64,000 nucleotides of DNA from Gracilimonas sp965227785 (GTDB lineage: Bacteria > Bacteroidota > Rhodothermia > Balneolales > Balneolaceae). Of the stretch, positions 31,828 through 41,322 are shown one piece after another. A model generated the notes under the pieces. It did not search any database and was not told the DNA's origin. It saw only the letters and a program-made list of their open reading frames with translations. Numbering within the stretch: the stretch's first letter is position 1; the number at the start of each line of letters is the position of its first letter. Where the stretch lies: NCBI RefSeq assembly GCF_965227785.1, contig NZ_OZ245785.1:1922001-1986000 (forward strand). The letters run 5' to 3'. A program made the position numbers and the translations under genes.

Positions 31828-34251
31828 TTACTCTGAATCCTTGCTCTTAAGGCTAACCTTGTAGCTGTAATCTGCCGGTTCTTCTTTATAGAATTCCAGT
31901 TCGAACAGTCCACCGGTTCTCCAGGTTTCCAGCATAGAATCATAATTCGGTGAGCCGGGATTTCCGGAAGCTCCGCCCGGATAGACCCCCCAGCCTTTTA
32001 CTTCAGGACCTAATTCAACCACCATTCTCCACGATGGCCCGAATCCTCCTCTTATAGCATTAATAGCATCCGAAGAGCCGCTACTATACATATTTTGCCT
32101 TCCCATACCGGGAATATTTGCCAGGTGATCAATATCATTATTGATAGCATTTCCCCACTTCCACCGATCTCCAGGTTCACCCCATGCATCAGTCAGCTCT
32201 GAAACAGTTTCTTTAAGAGTTGCGAGAGCGATGTCTTCCCTGGTTTCTTTCGCTTCGGTTTTAATATTATCGATAAAGGAAAACTCAGGATCCTTCTTTA
32301 CCACTTCGATAAAAATGTCTCTGGAAGGATATCGCAGGAGGGCATCTGTGGTTTCGTACTCATCATACATCACCGCCCGGTAGAAATTTCCGGCCCATTG
32401 GCGAAAAATGGAAGGAGCCATCTCATCGGCTTCCATGTAATAACTCCATTGACTCAACAGGTCGTATACAGTCTGTTCTTCTTCGCTCAAACTATCCGTA
32501 TCAGTCCATACCAACAAGCTTGGTAAAAAGGTGGAGGCGTAGTAGCTGTAGTCATCCATCTGCATGTTCTGCATATCTTCCGGGGTGATGTTCCCCATCG
32601 ACTCCAACAGGTCGTTGATTCTGCGCCCCCGTTCGAATGGAGCAAAGTCATCGTCCAGGTAATAGGGATAATCGGGTGCAGCCGATTCCTGATTGGCAGA
32701 GCTCACAAATCCTCGTTCCGGGTTTTTTATATGAGGTACCTGATCACGGGGAATCCATCCTTGCCAATCGTATACCGGATCTGTTCCGTCACTTACCGTC
32801 CGCCCCTGGTGTTCCCACTTTCTCGGCATTTTCCCATTAACCCACAAAGCGATGTCCCCCTCGTTACTGGCAAATACGAAATTTTGAGCAGGTGCGGTGT
32901 ATTCTTTCAGGGCCGCTACATAATCATCGTAATCTTCCGCTCTGTTCAGCCCATAAAAAGTCTTTAAGTCGTTGGATGGTTCATGAGCAATCCATCGCAT
33001 AGCTCGATAAGAAGGGGCGCTTTCTTCATTCACTCTCGAGGTAACTTTTGAAACCGGCCCGTGATGAGTGTAAATCACCGTATCCATCACCGTTTCTTCT
33101 CCTCGTACTTTAATTTCTTCGATACGGGTTGAGGTAGCCTTCCACTGACCATCGTGCCAGTATTCCTGCATGGCGTGGTCGCGATACTTTATCTCGTACC
33201 AATCGAGTACATCAGTCCCCACATTCGTAACACCCCAGGCTACATCTTCATTAAAGCCAATGATCACTCCGGGTGAACCCTGCAGGCTCACACCATAGGT
33301 ATTTACGCCCGGCGCATGCAGCTGTACCTCATACCAGATGGAAGGCAGCGTAAGGGAAAGGTGAGGGTCGTTGGCCAGAATAGGATAGCCGGAAGCAGTT
33401 TTGGTTCCGCTTACCGCCCAGTTGTTACTGCCAACACCTTCTTCCATCGTAAATGCTTCGAGCTCTGTGGTAGTTGCCGGCACAAATAAACTATCCGGTG
33501 CCTCGGGTATGTCGGCCTCAAAGTCCCATTCTCTGGTTGGTGGAATAATCGGGTCGTTGAGTTCAGGTTTTTGGGTGAAAAAACGTTCAACAAAATCATT
33601 ACCGAAATAAGCCAGGGTGTTACTGGTTCGGTTATCATTATTGCCTGCGGCCAGCGTTCGGGTCATGTTCTTCAGAAGCAGAGCTGTTTTGATAGGCTCC
33701 CATCGCTCAGGGGCAAAATCCAGTATTTTGTATTCCAGAGGATATTCAGATGGCGAGAGTTGATCTATATAAGCATTTACCCCATCGGCGTAGGCGTTGA
33801 TGATGGCCAGCATATCCGGATCGTTTTGAATTTCTTCCCATGCTTTTTCAGCCCCGTACGGCATGCCCCAACGCCGGGTTTGTTTGTCTCTGTTCAGTAG
33901 ATCCGGACCAACAATTTCTGCCAATCTCCCGGCTGCATCATAGGTCTGCATTTCCATCTGGAAAAGACGATCTCGGGCAGCGATATATCCTTGAGCCAAA
34001 TACAGGTCATGATCGTTCTGAGCAAATATATGGGGCACCCGGCGGTCGTCGTAATAAACGGACACCTTATTTTTCAGTCCCGGTATATCCAGTTCTTCTG
34101 ATTCAGGGTCGGTAATTTCTGCATTGGCCCAAAATCCGGCATCAGGATCAAAAAACTTACCCAGAGGGGGAACCGATCCGAATTTAGTGTTTAATGAGAT
34201 GATGAGGGCAAGAAGTACTACTCCCGATACTGAGGTTTTAATCCAATTCAT
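31828..34251 (-). CDS. Penicillin acylase-family (S45) Ntn hydrolase
   Basis: 807 residues, exported by an N-terminal segment 'VSGVVLLALIISLNT'. The precursor layout is intact: alpha region, spacer, then a beta chain whose nucleophile is Ser275 in 'EGVGSNNWAVSG'; self-cleavage between Gly and Ser is expected. 'ANDPHLSLTLPSIWYEVQL' and 'GSPGVIIGFNEDVAWGVTN' are family motifs of the beta chain. Members hydrolyse amides such as penicillins or acyl-homoserine lactones; the latter (quorum quenching) is possible but not decidable here. Located after the DDAH-like gene on the same strand. Confidence 0.93.
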   Translation of the reverse strand: MNWIKTSVSGVVLLALIISLNTKFGSVPPLGKFFDPDAGFWANAEITDPESEELDIPGLKNKVSVYYDDRRVPHIFAQNDHDLYLAQGYIAARDRLFQMEMQTYDAAGRLAEIVGPDLLNRDKQTRRWGMPYGAEKAWEEIQNDPDMLAIINAYADGVNAYIDQLSPSEYPLEYKILDFAPERWEPIKTALLLKNMTRTLAAGNNDNRTSNTLAYFGNDFVERFFTQKPELNDPIIPPTREWDFEADIPEAPDSLFVPATTTELEAFTMEEGVGSNNWAVSGTKTASGYPILANDPHLSLTLPSIWYEVQLHAPGVNTYGVSLQGSPGVIIGFNEDVAWGVTNVGTDVLDWYEIKYRDHAMQEYWHDGQWKATSTRIEEIKVRGEETVMDTVIYTHHGPVSKVTSRVNEESAPSYRAMRWIAHEPSNDLKTFYGLNRAEDYDDYVAALKEYTAPAQNFVFASNEGDIALWVNGKMPRKWEHQGRTVSDGTDPVYDWQGWIPRDQVPHIKNPERGFVSSANQESAAPDYPYYLDDDFAPFERGRRINDLLESMGNITPEDMQNMQMDDYSYYASTFLPSLLVWTDTDSLSEEEQTVYDLLSQWSYYMEADEMAPSIFRQWAGNFYRAVMYDEYETTDALLRYPSRDIFIEVVKKDPEFSFIDNIKTEAKETREDIALATLKETVSELTDAWGEPGDRWKWGNAINNDIDHLANIPGMGRQNMYSSGSSDAINAIRGGFGPSWRMVVELGPEVKGWGVYPGGASGNPGSPNYDSMLETWRTGGLFELEFYKEEPADYSYKVSLKSKDSE

Positions 34252-34293
34252 ATTCTTTATTAAGCGCTTGGTACTTTTGAACAGAGCAGGGTC

Positions 34294-34334
34294 TAATTAA
34301 TAATTTTAAATTCAAAATTTAAAATTATTAATTA
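34294..34334. terminator. Perfect 18-bp AT palindrome overlapping the stop of the amidinohydrolase gene
   Basis: TAATTAATAATTTTAAAT (34294-34311) and ATTTAAAATTATTAATTA (34317-34334) form an 18-bp perfect stem with loop TCAAA. Positions 34332-34334 are the stop codon of the minus-strand gene. No G or C occurs in the stem, so it is thermodynamically weak for a terminator. Confidence 0.5.
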
Positions 34335-35228
34335 CCAAAGCAGCATCTTCATACAGAAAACAGAACCACCACTTTTCAGGAACTGGTACGTACTGAATTC
34401 ATGGACTTTAAACCCGGATTCTTTCAGTTTGTGATTTACATCCACGCAGCCCTGCTGAATAAAAACGTTCTTGCCATCCGGACAGGTAGCATTACAGGCA
34501 AATAACTTCTCTGCTTCATATTTTGATGCCTCTATCACATTTGTAAATAAGGTGTGAATCAGCTCCAGTCCCTCGTCGGTGAAAGCCTTGGGGTAGATAA
34601 GCGCTGTTTCAGAATCAAGGATACACAGGCAGGTGTCGAGGTGGTAGAATCGTTCGTCAATAAGTTCCAGAGCAATAACCGGAGTATCGAAAGTTTCTGA
34701 AATTACATCATACACTTCTTTGGAAGAACGGTAGCCGTATCCGCCCCAAAGCAGCCTTTTCTTAAAATGCCAGATGGCATCCCCCATTCCCTCAAAGCTG
34801 GAAAAACGGTCTCCGTCGAGGTGCACAATTTCGTAGCTGCTGTCTTCATACACTTTTTGAATGGTAGGCACTTCCCCTTTTCGCTGATCTGAGTTCATTA
34901 CGCTCATAATCACTTCTTTCTTGCCGTCTTTAGTGATGTTTGGCAGACTTTGATTGGCGCAAAAAACCATGTCGGGATATCCGCGTTGTCCCTCTTCCTC
35001 ATGCACATATAATCCAAGTTCTTCGTAAGCCGCTTTCAGGTGCTCCCACTCATTTTGAGCAGCCAGCTTATCTACATCCCCGATGTTGCCTTCCATGTGC
35101 GGGTTAATCACATACTCGACCGAGAAATAAGTCGGCTTTACCAATAAAACCTTCTGGGGAGCAGGCATTTCATCCAGCTCCGAAACTGTAAAATTCAATT
35201 GATTAACAGATGTGATCACAGTGCCCAT
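34332..35228 (-). CDS. Dimethylargininase/amidinotransferase-family protein
   Basis: 298 residues of the guanidino-group-modifying superfamily: 'YPDMVFCANQSL' (substrate-binding Asp and surroundings), 'RFYHLDTCLCIL' with the catalytic His, and 'LKSGGSVFCMKML' with the C-terminal nucleophilic Cys. Related enzymes hydrolyse dimethylarginine or arginine to citrulline/ornithine; this clade is often called arginine deiminase-related or ornithine-type amidinohydrolase. The exact guanidino substrate is not decidable. The start at 35228 is preferred; an alternative Met at residue 21 would remove a poorly conserved head. Confidence 0.87.
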   Translation of the reverse strand: MGTVITSVNQLNFTVSELDEMPAPQKVLLVKPTYFSVEYVINPHMEGNIGDVDKLAAQNEWEHLKAAYEELGLYVHEEEGQRGYPDMVFCANQSLPNITKDGKKEVIMSVMNSDQRKGEVPTIQKVYEDSSYEIVHLDGDRFSSFEGMGDAIWHFKKRLLWGGYGYRSSKEVYDVISETFDTPVIALELIDERFYHLDTCLCILDSETALIYPKAFTDEGLELIHTLFTNVIEASKYEAEKLFACNATCPDGKNVFIQQGCVDVNHKLKESGFKVHEFSTYQFLKSGGSVFCMKMLLW

Positions 35229-35308
35229 ACGCTATTTTTTTAAAAGATTGGTCAGAACAGCAAATATTGAAAATATCATATTCATTTTAAGGAATGAAGC
35301 GGAATAAT

Positions 35309-36148
35309 CTATAAATCCGGCTGAATCTTATTATCGAAAGAGTTTTGAATATCATCAAATTCATTTTGAAGTTCATCAAACCTTCTAAACTCATTTGTCA
35401 ACAGATTATAGTAATAAACTTGCCTTGTTTTCTCATAATAGTTTTCTAAAACCAACGGTGAATTTTTGTCTACTATAATTTCATCAAAATATATTTCATT
35501 ATAGTTATCAGAAAACCAATAGGAGTCTAGATTTAAAGTATCTGGGGTGATTTGACGAAAATTTGTACCATCTAAATCAGATAAATAATAAGGCATATTG
35601 TCTTCGCCATTTATTCTTGAATCACCATTATCATCAGAAAGAGCAACTCTATACAGAGCAAATGGAAAATTAGATCTTTTGCCACCATACGGGGAGTATC
35701 TTTCACCACCAATTAAGTGTTCGCTTATATATCCATTTGAAGGAAGCAATCTTCTAACTACAGTTCGGTCTTCATTAAAAAATATAATATTAACAGCTGC
35801 TCCAATCATATAAATAGACATATCAGCAGCACTGTTGATATCATTTAATACTTTCTGAGGTAGCTTTTTATCCATTACTACAACAGGGGAATAGTAGAAA
35901 TCAGAAGAATCTATTTTAGATGGTCTTTCATAAATAAGATGTTGTAAATCTATATTTAATTCTCCGGCTTTATTAGCTTTCTTGCCCACGATCAAACCCC
36001 TTTCCACTTGATCTTCTTCAAAGAAACTTGTCAAAACTTTATATGGTATTTCACTAATGATGGCAACCAAAATAAGAACTGCTAAACCAATTCCATTAAA
36101 GGTCCATACAACTCTCATAAATTTAGATCTTGGGTAAGAATCACTCAT
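35309..36148 (-). CDS. Membrane-anchored protein of unknown function, AT-rich
   Basis: 279 residues, not recognised. One helix, 'GIGLAVLILVAIISEI' (~residues 18-34), anchors the protein with a large outside part. 'SDDNGDSRINGEDNMPYYLSD' contains a D-x-N-x-D-x-x-I-N dockerin/EF-hand-like calcium loop, and 'LSDLDGTNFRQIT' resembles one WD40-like (PD40) blade. The C-terminal 35 residues are rich in D, E, N and Q. Base composition by eye is clearly more AT-rich than the flanking genes, which suggests acquisition. Single gene. Confidence 0.65.
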   Translation of the reverse strand: MSDSYPRSKFMRVVWTFNGIGLAVLILVAIISEIPYKVLTSFFEEDQVERGLIVGKKANKAGELNIDLQHLIYERPSKIDSSDFYYSPVVVMDKKLPQKVLNDINSAADMSIYMIGAAVNIIFFNEDRTVVRRLLPSNGYISEHLIGGERYSPYGGKRSNFPFALYRVALSDDNGDSRINGEDNMPYYLSDLDGTNFRQITPDTLNLDSYWFSDNYNEIYFDEIIVDKNSPLVLENYYEKTRQVYYYNLLTNEFRRFDELQNEFDDIQNSFDNKIQPDL

Positions 36149-36302
36149 GCTTTAAAACATTCTTTTGTTTAAGTAGTTGATCTAATTCAACGAATAAGTA
36201 TTCAAAGATTCATCCTAAAATAGTAAAACCCGATTAGTTTTCTTTATTGTTAATTATCCCCTAACAAGTCTATTTTCAAATTAAACATATGTAACATAAT
36301 CT

Positions 36303-37496
36303 ATGACTCAAAAAAACCTTATTGTCGCTTTTGGAGGCGTTTCCCCGGAACATGAAGTTTCCGTGTTAACCGCCATTCAGGCTATCTCTGCCCTTGAAGA
36401 AACTGCTTACCATTGCATTCCTCTCTACATTACAAAATCGGGACGCTGGCTAACCGGAGAAAAGCTTCTGGACCTCAGTAACTTTAAGGACCTTTCTACG
36501 CTTGAAGACGACTGTGTTTCCTGTGCTTTCGTTAAAGATGAAACCGGAAAAACCCATCTCAAAGAGCAAGATGGAGACGGACTATTTTCCAAACCTAAAA
36601 GCCATCCGGTGTATGCAGTACTTTGTGCATTTCATGGAAGTGAAGGAGAAAATGGTTCTTTTCAGGGAGTCTGTGAGATGATGAATGTGCCCTATTCCGG
36701 AAGTGGGGTTTTAGGCTCTTCGCTGGGAATGAATAAGGTGAAGGCAAAGTTGGTGGCTGCCGCAAATGGAATCCCGGTGACTAAAGCTGTGAACTTTTAT
36801 GAATCTGATTGGGAAAAAGAACAAGATGATATCATCACCATTGCCGAGGGATATGACTATCCGCTAATTGTAAAACCGGTGAGCCTGGGCAGCAGTATTG
36901 GCGTGGCTATAGCAAATTCCCGTGATGAGCTGATTGATGCCGTGGAAACCGCCTTTCGATATGATGAACATCTGCTAATCGAAGAAGCCGTAAACCCACT
37001 GATGGAAATCAACTGTTCGGTATTGGGCACTCCGGATGATTGCCGCGCCAGTGTATGTGAAAAGCCATTGGGACAAACGGAAACCCTTTCATTTGAAGAC
37101 AAATACCAGAGCGGAGAGGGAGCAGATAAAGGCATGGCTTCGGCCGACCGGGTTATTCCAGCAGATATTTCTGATGAACTCACAAAGAAAATTCAGAACC
37201 TCGCTACCAAAACCTTTTCGGCCCTGGATGCTTCAGGACTGGCACGGTTAGATTTTCTGGTGAATGCAAACACTGAAGAAGTGTATTTTAATGAAATTAA
37301 TACCATTCCGGGCTCTTTCTCATTCTACCTGTGGGAAAAATCGGATCTTAATTTTACTCAACTACTCAACGAACTTATCGAGATTGGGTTGAAGCAGCAC
37401 CGGGCTAAAAACGGACGGGTTCGCAGTTATGAAACCAACTTGCTAAGCGAAAAAGCTATAAAAGGGATTAAAGGGTTAAAAGGCAGCAAAAATTGA
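36303..37496 (+). CDS. ddl: D-alanine--D-alanine ligase
   Basis: 397 residues, ATP-grasp enzyme making D-Ala-D-Ala for peptidoglycan. Motifs: 'GGVSPEHEVSVLTA' at the N-terminus, 'FHGSEGENGSFQGVCEMMNVPYSGSG', 'PLIVKPVSLGSSIGVAIA', 'LARLDFLVN' and 'YFNEINTIPGSFSFYLW', all diagnostic. It is slightly longer than usual, partly from the tail 'KGIKGLKGSKN'. ATG at 36303 lies in an AT-rich region; no strong ribosome site, as is common in this phylum. Next gene is 72 bases away. Confidence 0.96.
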   Translation: MTQKNLIVAFGGVSPEHEVSVLTAIQAISALEETAYHCIPLYITKSGRWLTGEKLLDLSNFKDLSTLEDDCVSCAFVKDETGKTHLKEQDGDGLFSKPKSHPVYAVLCAFHGSEGENGSFQGVCEMMNVPYSGSGVLGSSLGMNKVKAKLVAAANGIPVTKAVNFYESDWEKEQDDIITIAEGYDYPLIVKPVSLGSSIGVAIANSRDELIDAVETAFRYDEHLLIEEAVNPLMEINCSVLGTPDDCRASVCEKPLGQTETLSFEDKYQSGEGADKGMASADRVIPADISDELTKKIQNLATKTFSALDASGLARLDFLVNANTEEVYFNEINTIPGSFSFYLWEKSDLNFTQLLNELIEIGLKQHRAKNGRVRSYETNLLSEKAIKGIKGLKGSKN

Positions 37497-37567
37497 CTTC
37501 AGATTGCTAATAAGGGAATGATTTCCGTCGTTCATATTTTGTTTTACTAAACAACAGACATAACTCA

Positions 37568-38998
37568 ATGAAAAAACTTGTCCTTCTTTTAATTTCAGTA
37601 TTTGTTTTCATTTCCTGTGGCAAAGAACTGGAGACTGTTACCGTTAAGTCAGATACTTCTGAATTATTAAACGCTCCGGCCGATTCTGTTTACACCGGAA
37701 TTGATCCCACTCAGGATGATTTCGTGCAGATCCGGTTTGGTGAAATTGCGACCGTTGAATCACTTGATCCGCTTTTTGCAACTTCTAATAGTGAGTGGCG
37801 GGTTTTGAACCTCATATATGAAGGGCTTACGAGCTTGAACAGCTCCGGAAATCCAGCCCCGGCTCTGGCTAAAAGATGGGAAGTAAACAGCGATTCCACT
37901 CAATTCACTTTTCACCTGAGAACGGATGTATATTTTCATGACTCTCCCGCTTTTGAAAATGGTTCAGGTAGACGGTTCGTAGCCAGCGATGTTCGTTATG
38001 CATTTCAACGAATGGCTGATATTACTGTGCCTGATTTCACCGCAAATTACTTTGAAGACATCAGGGGGTTTACAGCTTATCACAGCGAACAAACGTTGGT
38101 TAAGAACTCAGAGAAAAGAGCATTTTCTACAATAGAAGGGCTGAAAGTTCGGAACGACTCAACCGTCGTTTTCTTCCTGGAAAAACCCTCTTCTGATTTT
38201 CTTGAAAGGCTGGCGCACCCCATGGCATCAATCTATGCCAAAGAAAGCGTGCCATCTAATGGACCGATTCAGACAGCGGCAGGAACCGGACGGTTTGCCT
38301 TCATCAAAAAAGAGGGGAATGCTCACTTGCTTACTCAGAACAAGGCCTATCGCGGGTTCACCCCAAAAATAAACCGGTTGGATATTGTATCGAGTTCAGA
38401 GGAAAAGGATCTCTACCAAGAGCTGGCAAGGAATAATTTAGATGCACTAATTGAGGTTGGAAGTTCCACATTGATGTCCGTCACGGATTCCACAGGTACA
38501 CTTCTGGATAGTTTTACCAACACATTTCAACTCAATCAATCAGGTACTTACTCTGATTATTCTTTTTACTACAATCGGAATTCCGGTCAAAGTTCTTCCC
38601 TTAACGAACTAATTACGAATACAGATCTTGAAACTTTGTTACCCCTTTCGGCATTGGGCAGCATTAATGCCAAGCAGGTAGGGGGGGATACGGCGCAACC
38701 TGATTCGAGCCGAAGATTAGTGATTACACAAACCGTGCACCCTTTTGAAGTGTTTTTACTTGATAAGCTGGCAACAAAAGCAGCTGGTATGGATTTCTCT
38801 TTTTCAATGAATGCATCCTTTGCTCTTTATGATGACATTGCCCTTACTACCCGTCCTTATCCTGAGACACAACCATTTCTGAGCTGGAAATCACCAGTTT
38901 ATATTTTGAGCAGCACGGATATTTCCGGAATAGATATTACCCACGAACCGTGGAATCTCAGCCTGATATCGGTGAAGAAAGCGGGAGGCAGTGAATGA
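37568..38998 (+). CDS. ABC-type peptide/nickel substrate-binding lipoprotein (SBP_bac_5 family)
   Basis: 476 residues with lipobox 'FVFISC' (Cys17). 'RFGEIATVESLDPLFATSNSEWRVLNLIYEGLTSLNSSGNPAPALAKRWEV' style opening and 'TFHLRTDVYFHDSP', 'ASDVRYAFQRM' are standard for oligopeptide-binding proteins (DppA/OppA). The C-terminal half is shorter and less conserved than in typical 530-residue members. No permease or ATPase genes are near. It overlaps nadK by four bases (ATGA), so it is co-expressed with a NAD kinase, an odd pairing. Confidence 0.87.
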   Translation: MKKLVLLLISVFVFISCGKELETVTVKSDTSELLNAPADSVYTGIDPTQDDFVQIRFGEIATVESLDPLFATSNSEWRVLNLIYEGLTSLNSSGNPAPALAKRWEVNSDSTQFTFHLRTDVYFHDSPAFENGSGRRFVASDVRYAFQRMADITVPDFTANYFEDIRGFTAYHSEQTLVKNSEKRAFSTIEGLKVRNDSTVVFFLEKPSSDFLERLAHPMASIYAKESVPSNGPIQTAAGTGRFAFIKKEGNAHLLTQNKAYRGFTPKINRLDIVSSSEEKDLYQELARNNLDALIEVGSSTLMSVTDSTGTLLDSFTNTFQLNQSGTYSDYSFYYNRNSGQSSSLNELITNTDLETLLPLSALGSINAKQVGGDTAQPDSSRRLVITQTVHPFEVFLLDKLATKAAGMDFSFSMNASFALYDDIALTTRPYPETQPFLSWKSPVYILSSTDISGIDITHEPWNLSLISVKKAGGSE

Positions 38999-39870
38999 AG
39001 CTCGGCATCGTTGCAAATCCAAAGAAGTATGAGGTCAGGGAAGTCCTCTCCGAAACCATAAAATGGGCGGAGCGCAAGAAGATATCCCTCTTCATCCACA
39101 AAGACGTTTGTGAAGAAACCGGACTTAACAACACGGAGGTACTCCAGAAAACCAACTCAGATATCGATTCCATTAAGGCGTGCGACATCGTTTTAGTGAT
39201 GGGCGGAGATGGAACCATCCTTTACACGGCCCGCATTTCCAAAGATATCAATAAACCCATTCTGGGAATCAACAGCGGACGATTAGGTTTTATGGCGAAC
39301 ACACAGTTTGAGGATTTGGAGCGCGCGCTCAACTGTCTGCTAAATAACGACTACTCTCTTGATAAACGATCGTTCTTGTTAGCAACCGATAAAAATGGAA
39401 ATCAATACCACGCGCTGAACGAATTTTTATTTACCCGGAAGGATTCCATTTCGATGGTAAATGTGACGGCTGAATATGATGGAAGCCTGATAAACACCTA
39501 CTGGGCCGATGGGTTAATTGTAGCATCACCGACCGGTTCTACGGCTTATAACCTGGCTTCGGGCGGACCGATTGTAGCTCCGGGTACGGAAGTTTTTTTG
39601 GTAACCCCTATTAACCCGCATACACTTACAACCCGGCCGCTAGTGCTAAACTCAACAAAACCGCTGAGGGTTATTATTGAAAAACAGCAGAGCGAAGTGC
39701 AATTTTCGTATGATGGTCAGGTTCATGAAATTGAAAACTTCCCCTTTGAAGTGGAAATTTTGAAATCGGATCTAACTTTTGATCTCGTGCACCTGCCGGG
39801 TCAGGATTACTTTGAAACGCTTCGCAATAAGCTGATGTGGGGAATGGATAGAAGGAGGGGTCAGAATTAA
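38995..39870 (+). CDS. nadK: NAD kinase
   Basis: 291 residues. Phosphorylates NAD to NADP with ATP (or polyphosphate). Signature 'VLVMGGDGTILYTARI' contains GGDG with the catalytic Asp; 'LGINSGRLGFMAN', 'DGLIVASPTGSTAYNLASGGP' and 'PINPHTLTTRPLVL' are also diagnostic. Length is normal. Its start codon overlaps the stop of the upstream solute-binding protein. An inverted repeat follows. Confidence 0.96.
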   Translation: MKLGIVANPKKYEVREVLSETIKWAERKKISLFIHKDVCEETGLNNTEVLQKTNSDIDSIKACDIVLVMGGDGTILYTARISKDINKPILGINSGRLGFMANTQFEDLERALNCLLNNDYSLDKRSFLLATDKNGNQYHALNEFLFTRKDSISMVNVTAEYDGSLINTYWADGLIVASPTGSTAYNLASGGPIVAPGTEVFLVTPINPHTLTTRPLVLNSTKPLRVIIEKQQSEVQFSYDGQVHEIENFPFEVEILKSDLTFDLVHLPGQDYFETLRNKLMWGMDRRRGQN

Positions 39871-39874
39871 GAAC

Positions 39875-39932
39875 TCAGAACTCAAAACTTATGATTCAGA
39901 TTACAATTCTGACTCCTGAGTTCTGATTTCTT
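39875..39932. terminator. Imperfect hairpin after nadK
   Basis: CAGAACTCA (about 39877-39885) pairs with TGAGTTCTG (about 39917-39925), followed by ATTTCTT. The loop is long, so the call is weak. Confidence 0.45.
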
Positions 39933-40004
39933 ATCTTCCGATATAAGAGGTACACATTAGGATATTATTTCAAATCGAAAACTGAACACTAAAAACCAAA
40001 TATA

Positions 40005-40961
40005 ATGAAAGTAACAGTAGTTGGAGCTGGAGGTAACGTTGGCTCAACCGTAGTTGACGTACTCGCACAACGAGACATTTGCAAAGAAATCGTCGCCGTA
40101 GATATTGAGAAGAAAGACGGAGATAAAACGTTTTACCCATCCAAAGGTCGTGGCCTGGACCAGTGGGAATCAGCGCCGGTCCACCTTTTCGATACCCGCA
40201 TTAAAGGCACCGTTGATTATGCCGACACCGCCGGATCTGATGTATGTGTGATTACAGCCGGTGTGCCTCGCCGTCCGGGCATGAGTCGCGATGACTTGCT
40301 CGAGATCAATGCAAATATCGTAAGCAGCGTATCTAAAGAGCTTGCTAAGCATTCTCCTGACACCATCATTATAGTGGTTTCCAATCCATTGGATGTAATG
40401 GTACAGGTTGCCAAAGAAGCCAGCGGACTTCCTTACGAGAAAGTAATGGGAATGGCCGGAATTCTGGATACCGCCCGCTATCGCGCCTTTATTGCCGACG
40501 AGCTGGACGTATCTCCAAAAGACATTCAGGCGCTGCTGATGGGTGGTCATGGTGATACCATGGTTCCTCTTCCTCGGTTTACTACCCTTTCCGGAATGCC
40601 AATCACCCACTTTATTGATGAAAGCCGGTTAGATGAAATCGTAGAACGAGCAAAGAAAGGTGGTGGTGAAATCGTAGGTTTGATGGGAACTTCTGCCTGG
40701 TATGCTCCCGGAGCTGCTGCTGCCCAAATGGTTGAAGCTATCCTTCTGGATCAAAATCGCATTTTCCCGGTATGTGCACACATCGACGGGCAATACGGAA
40801 TTGATGACCTGTACATCGGCGTACCCGTTAAGCTGGGAACCGGCGGTGTAAAAGAAGTGATAGAGGTTGACTTAAACAAAAAAGAACAAGACCTTTTAGA
40901 GGAATCAGCTAAAGCCGTGCGCAGTACTTTAGATGATTTCCGAAAACTAATGAACAAGTAA
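40005..40961 (+). CDS. mdh: Malate dehydrogenase (LDH-like type)
   Basis: 318 residues. Oxidises malate to oxaloacetate with NAD in the TCA cycle. 'VVGAGGNVGSTVVDVL' is the Rossmann loop; 'TAGVPRRPGMSRDDLLEINA' carries the substrate-binding arginines typical for malate (RRPGMSRDDL); 'GGHGDTMVPLPRFT' holds the catalytic His. Of the lactate-dehydrogenase-like MDH type common in Bacteroidota and Chlorobi. A strong terminator follows, so it is monocistronic. Confidence 0.96.
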   Translation: MKVTVVGAGGNVGSTVVDVLAQRDICKEIVAVDIEKKDGDKTFYPSKGRGLDQWESAPVHLFDTRIKGTVDYADTAGSDVCVITAGVPRRPGMSRDDLLEINANIVSSVSKELAKHSPDTIIIVVSNPLDVMVQVAKEASGLPYEKVMGMAGILDTARYRAFIADELDVSPKDIQALLMGGHGDTMVPLPRFTTLSGMPITHFIDESRLDEIVERAKKGGGEIVGLMGTSAWYAPGAAAAQMVEAILLDQNRIFPVCAHIDGQYGIDDLYIGVPVKLGTGGVKEVIEVDLNKKEQDLLEESAKAVRSTLDDFRKLMNK

Positions 40962-40999
40962 ACTAAACAACGAGGACTAAGGTCTTCACTACTTGCATT

Positions 41000-41038
41000 A
41001 ATCCCTCACGTGAATTCGTTCGCGTGAGGGATTTTTAT
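41000..41038 (+). terminator. Terminator of mdh
   Basis: AATCCCTCACG (41000-41010) pairs with CGTGAGGGATT (41023-41033), then TTTATTTTT. It overlaps the end of the convergent toxin gene, which may share it. Confidence 0.88.
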
Positions 41039-41322
41039 TTTTGTCTTCGATTATCGAGAATGGTAATCACCTTTATGGAGCCTTCACCAATTTCGTAAAT
41101 GACAGATTGGTGCTTAGATATCACGGCCTTTCTTAAATGGGGTCTTTTATCAGATGCCGGATATAATTTCGGGAAGATACTCACTCTATTTTCGAACATT
41201 CTGAGTTTCTTCAAAAACTCGTTGAACTCTGTTTCACTCCATTCTTCTAAGAGATATTTCTTTATAGAGCTAATCTTTTCAGATGATTCTAAAGACCAAA
41301 TCACTTGCCTTGATTCAGGCAT
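41035..41322 (-). CDS. ParE/RelE-family toxin (second system)
   Basis: 95 residues: 'SRQVIWSLESSEKISSIKKYLLEEWSETE', middle 'YPASDKRPHLRKAVISKHQSVIYEIG', end 'ITILDNRRQK'. The closing 'DNRRQ' element and the strand pattern are those of plasmid-type ParE toxins. It overlaps the antitoxin stop by eight bases. It is unrelated in sequence to the pair at 9.2-9.7 kb. Confidence 0.88.
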   Translation of the reverse strand: MPESRQVIWSLESSEKISSIKKYLLEEWSETEFNEFLKKLRMFENRVSIFPKLYPASDKRPHLRKAVISKHQSVIYEIGEGSIKVITILDNRRQK

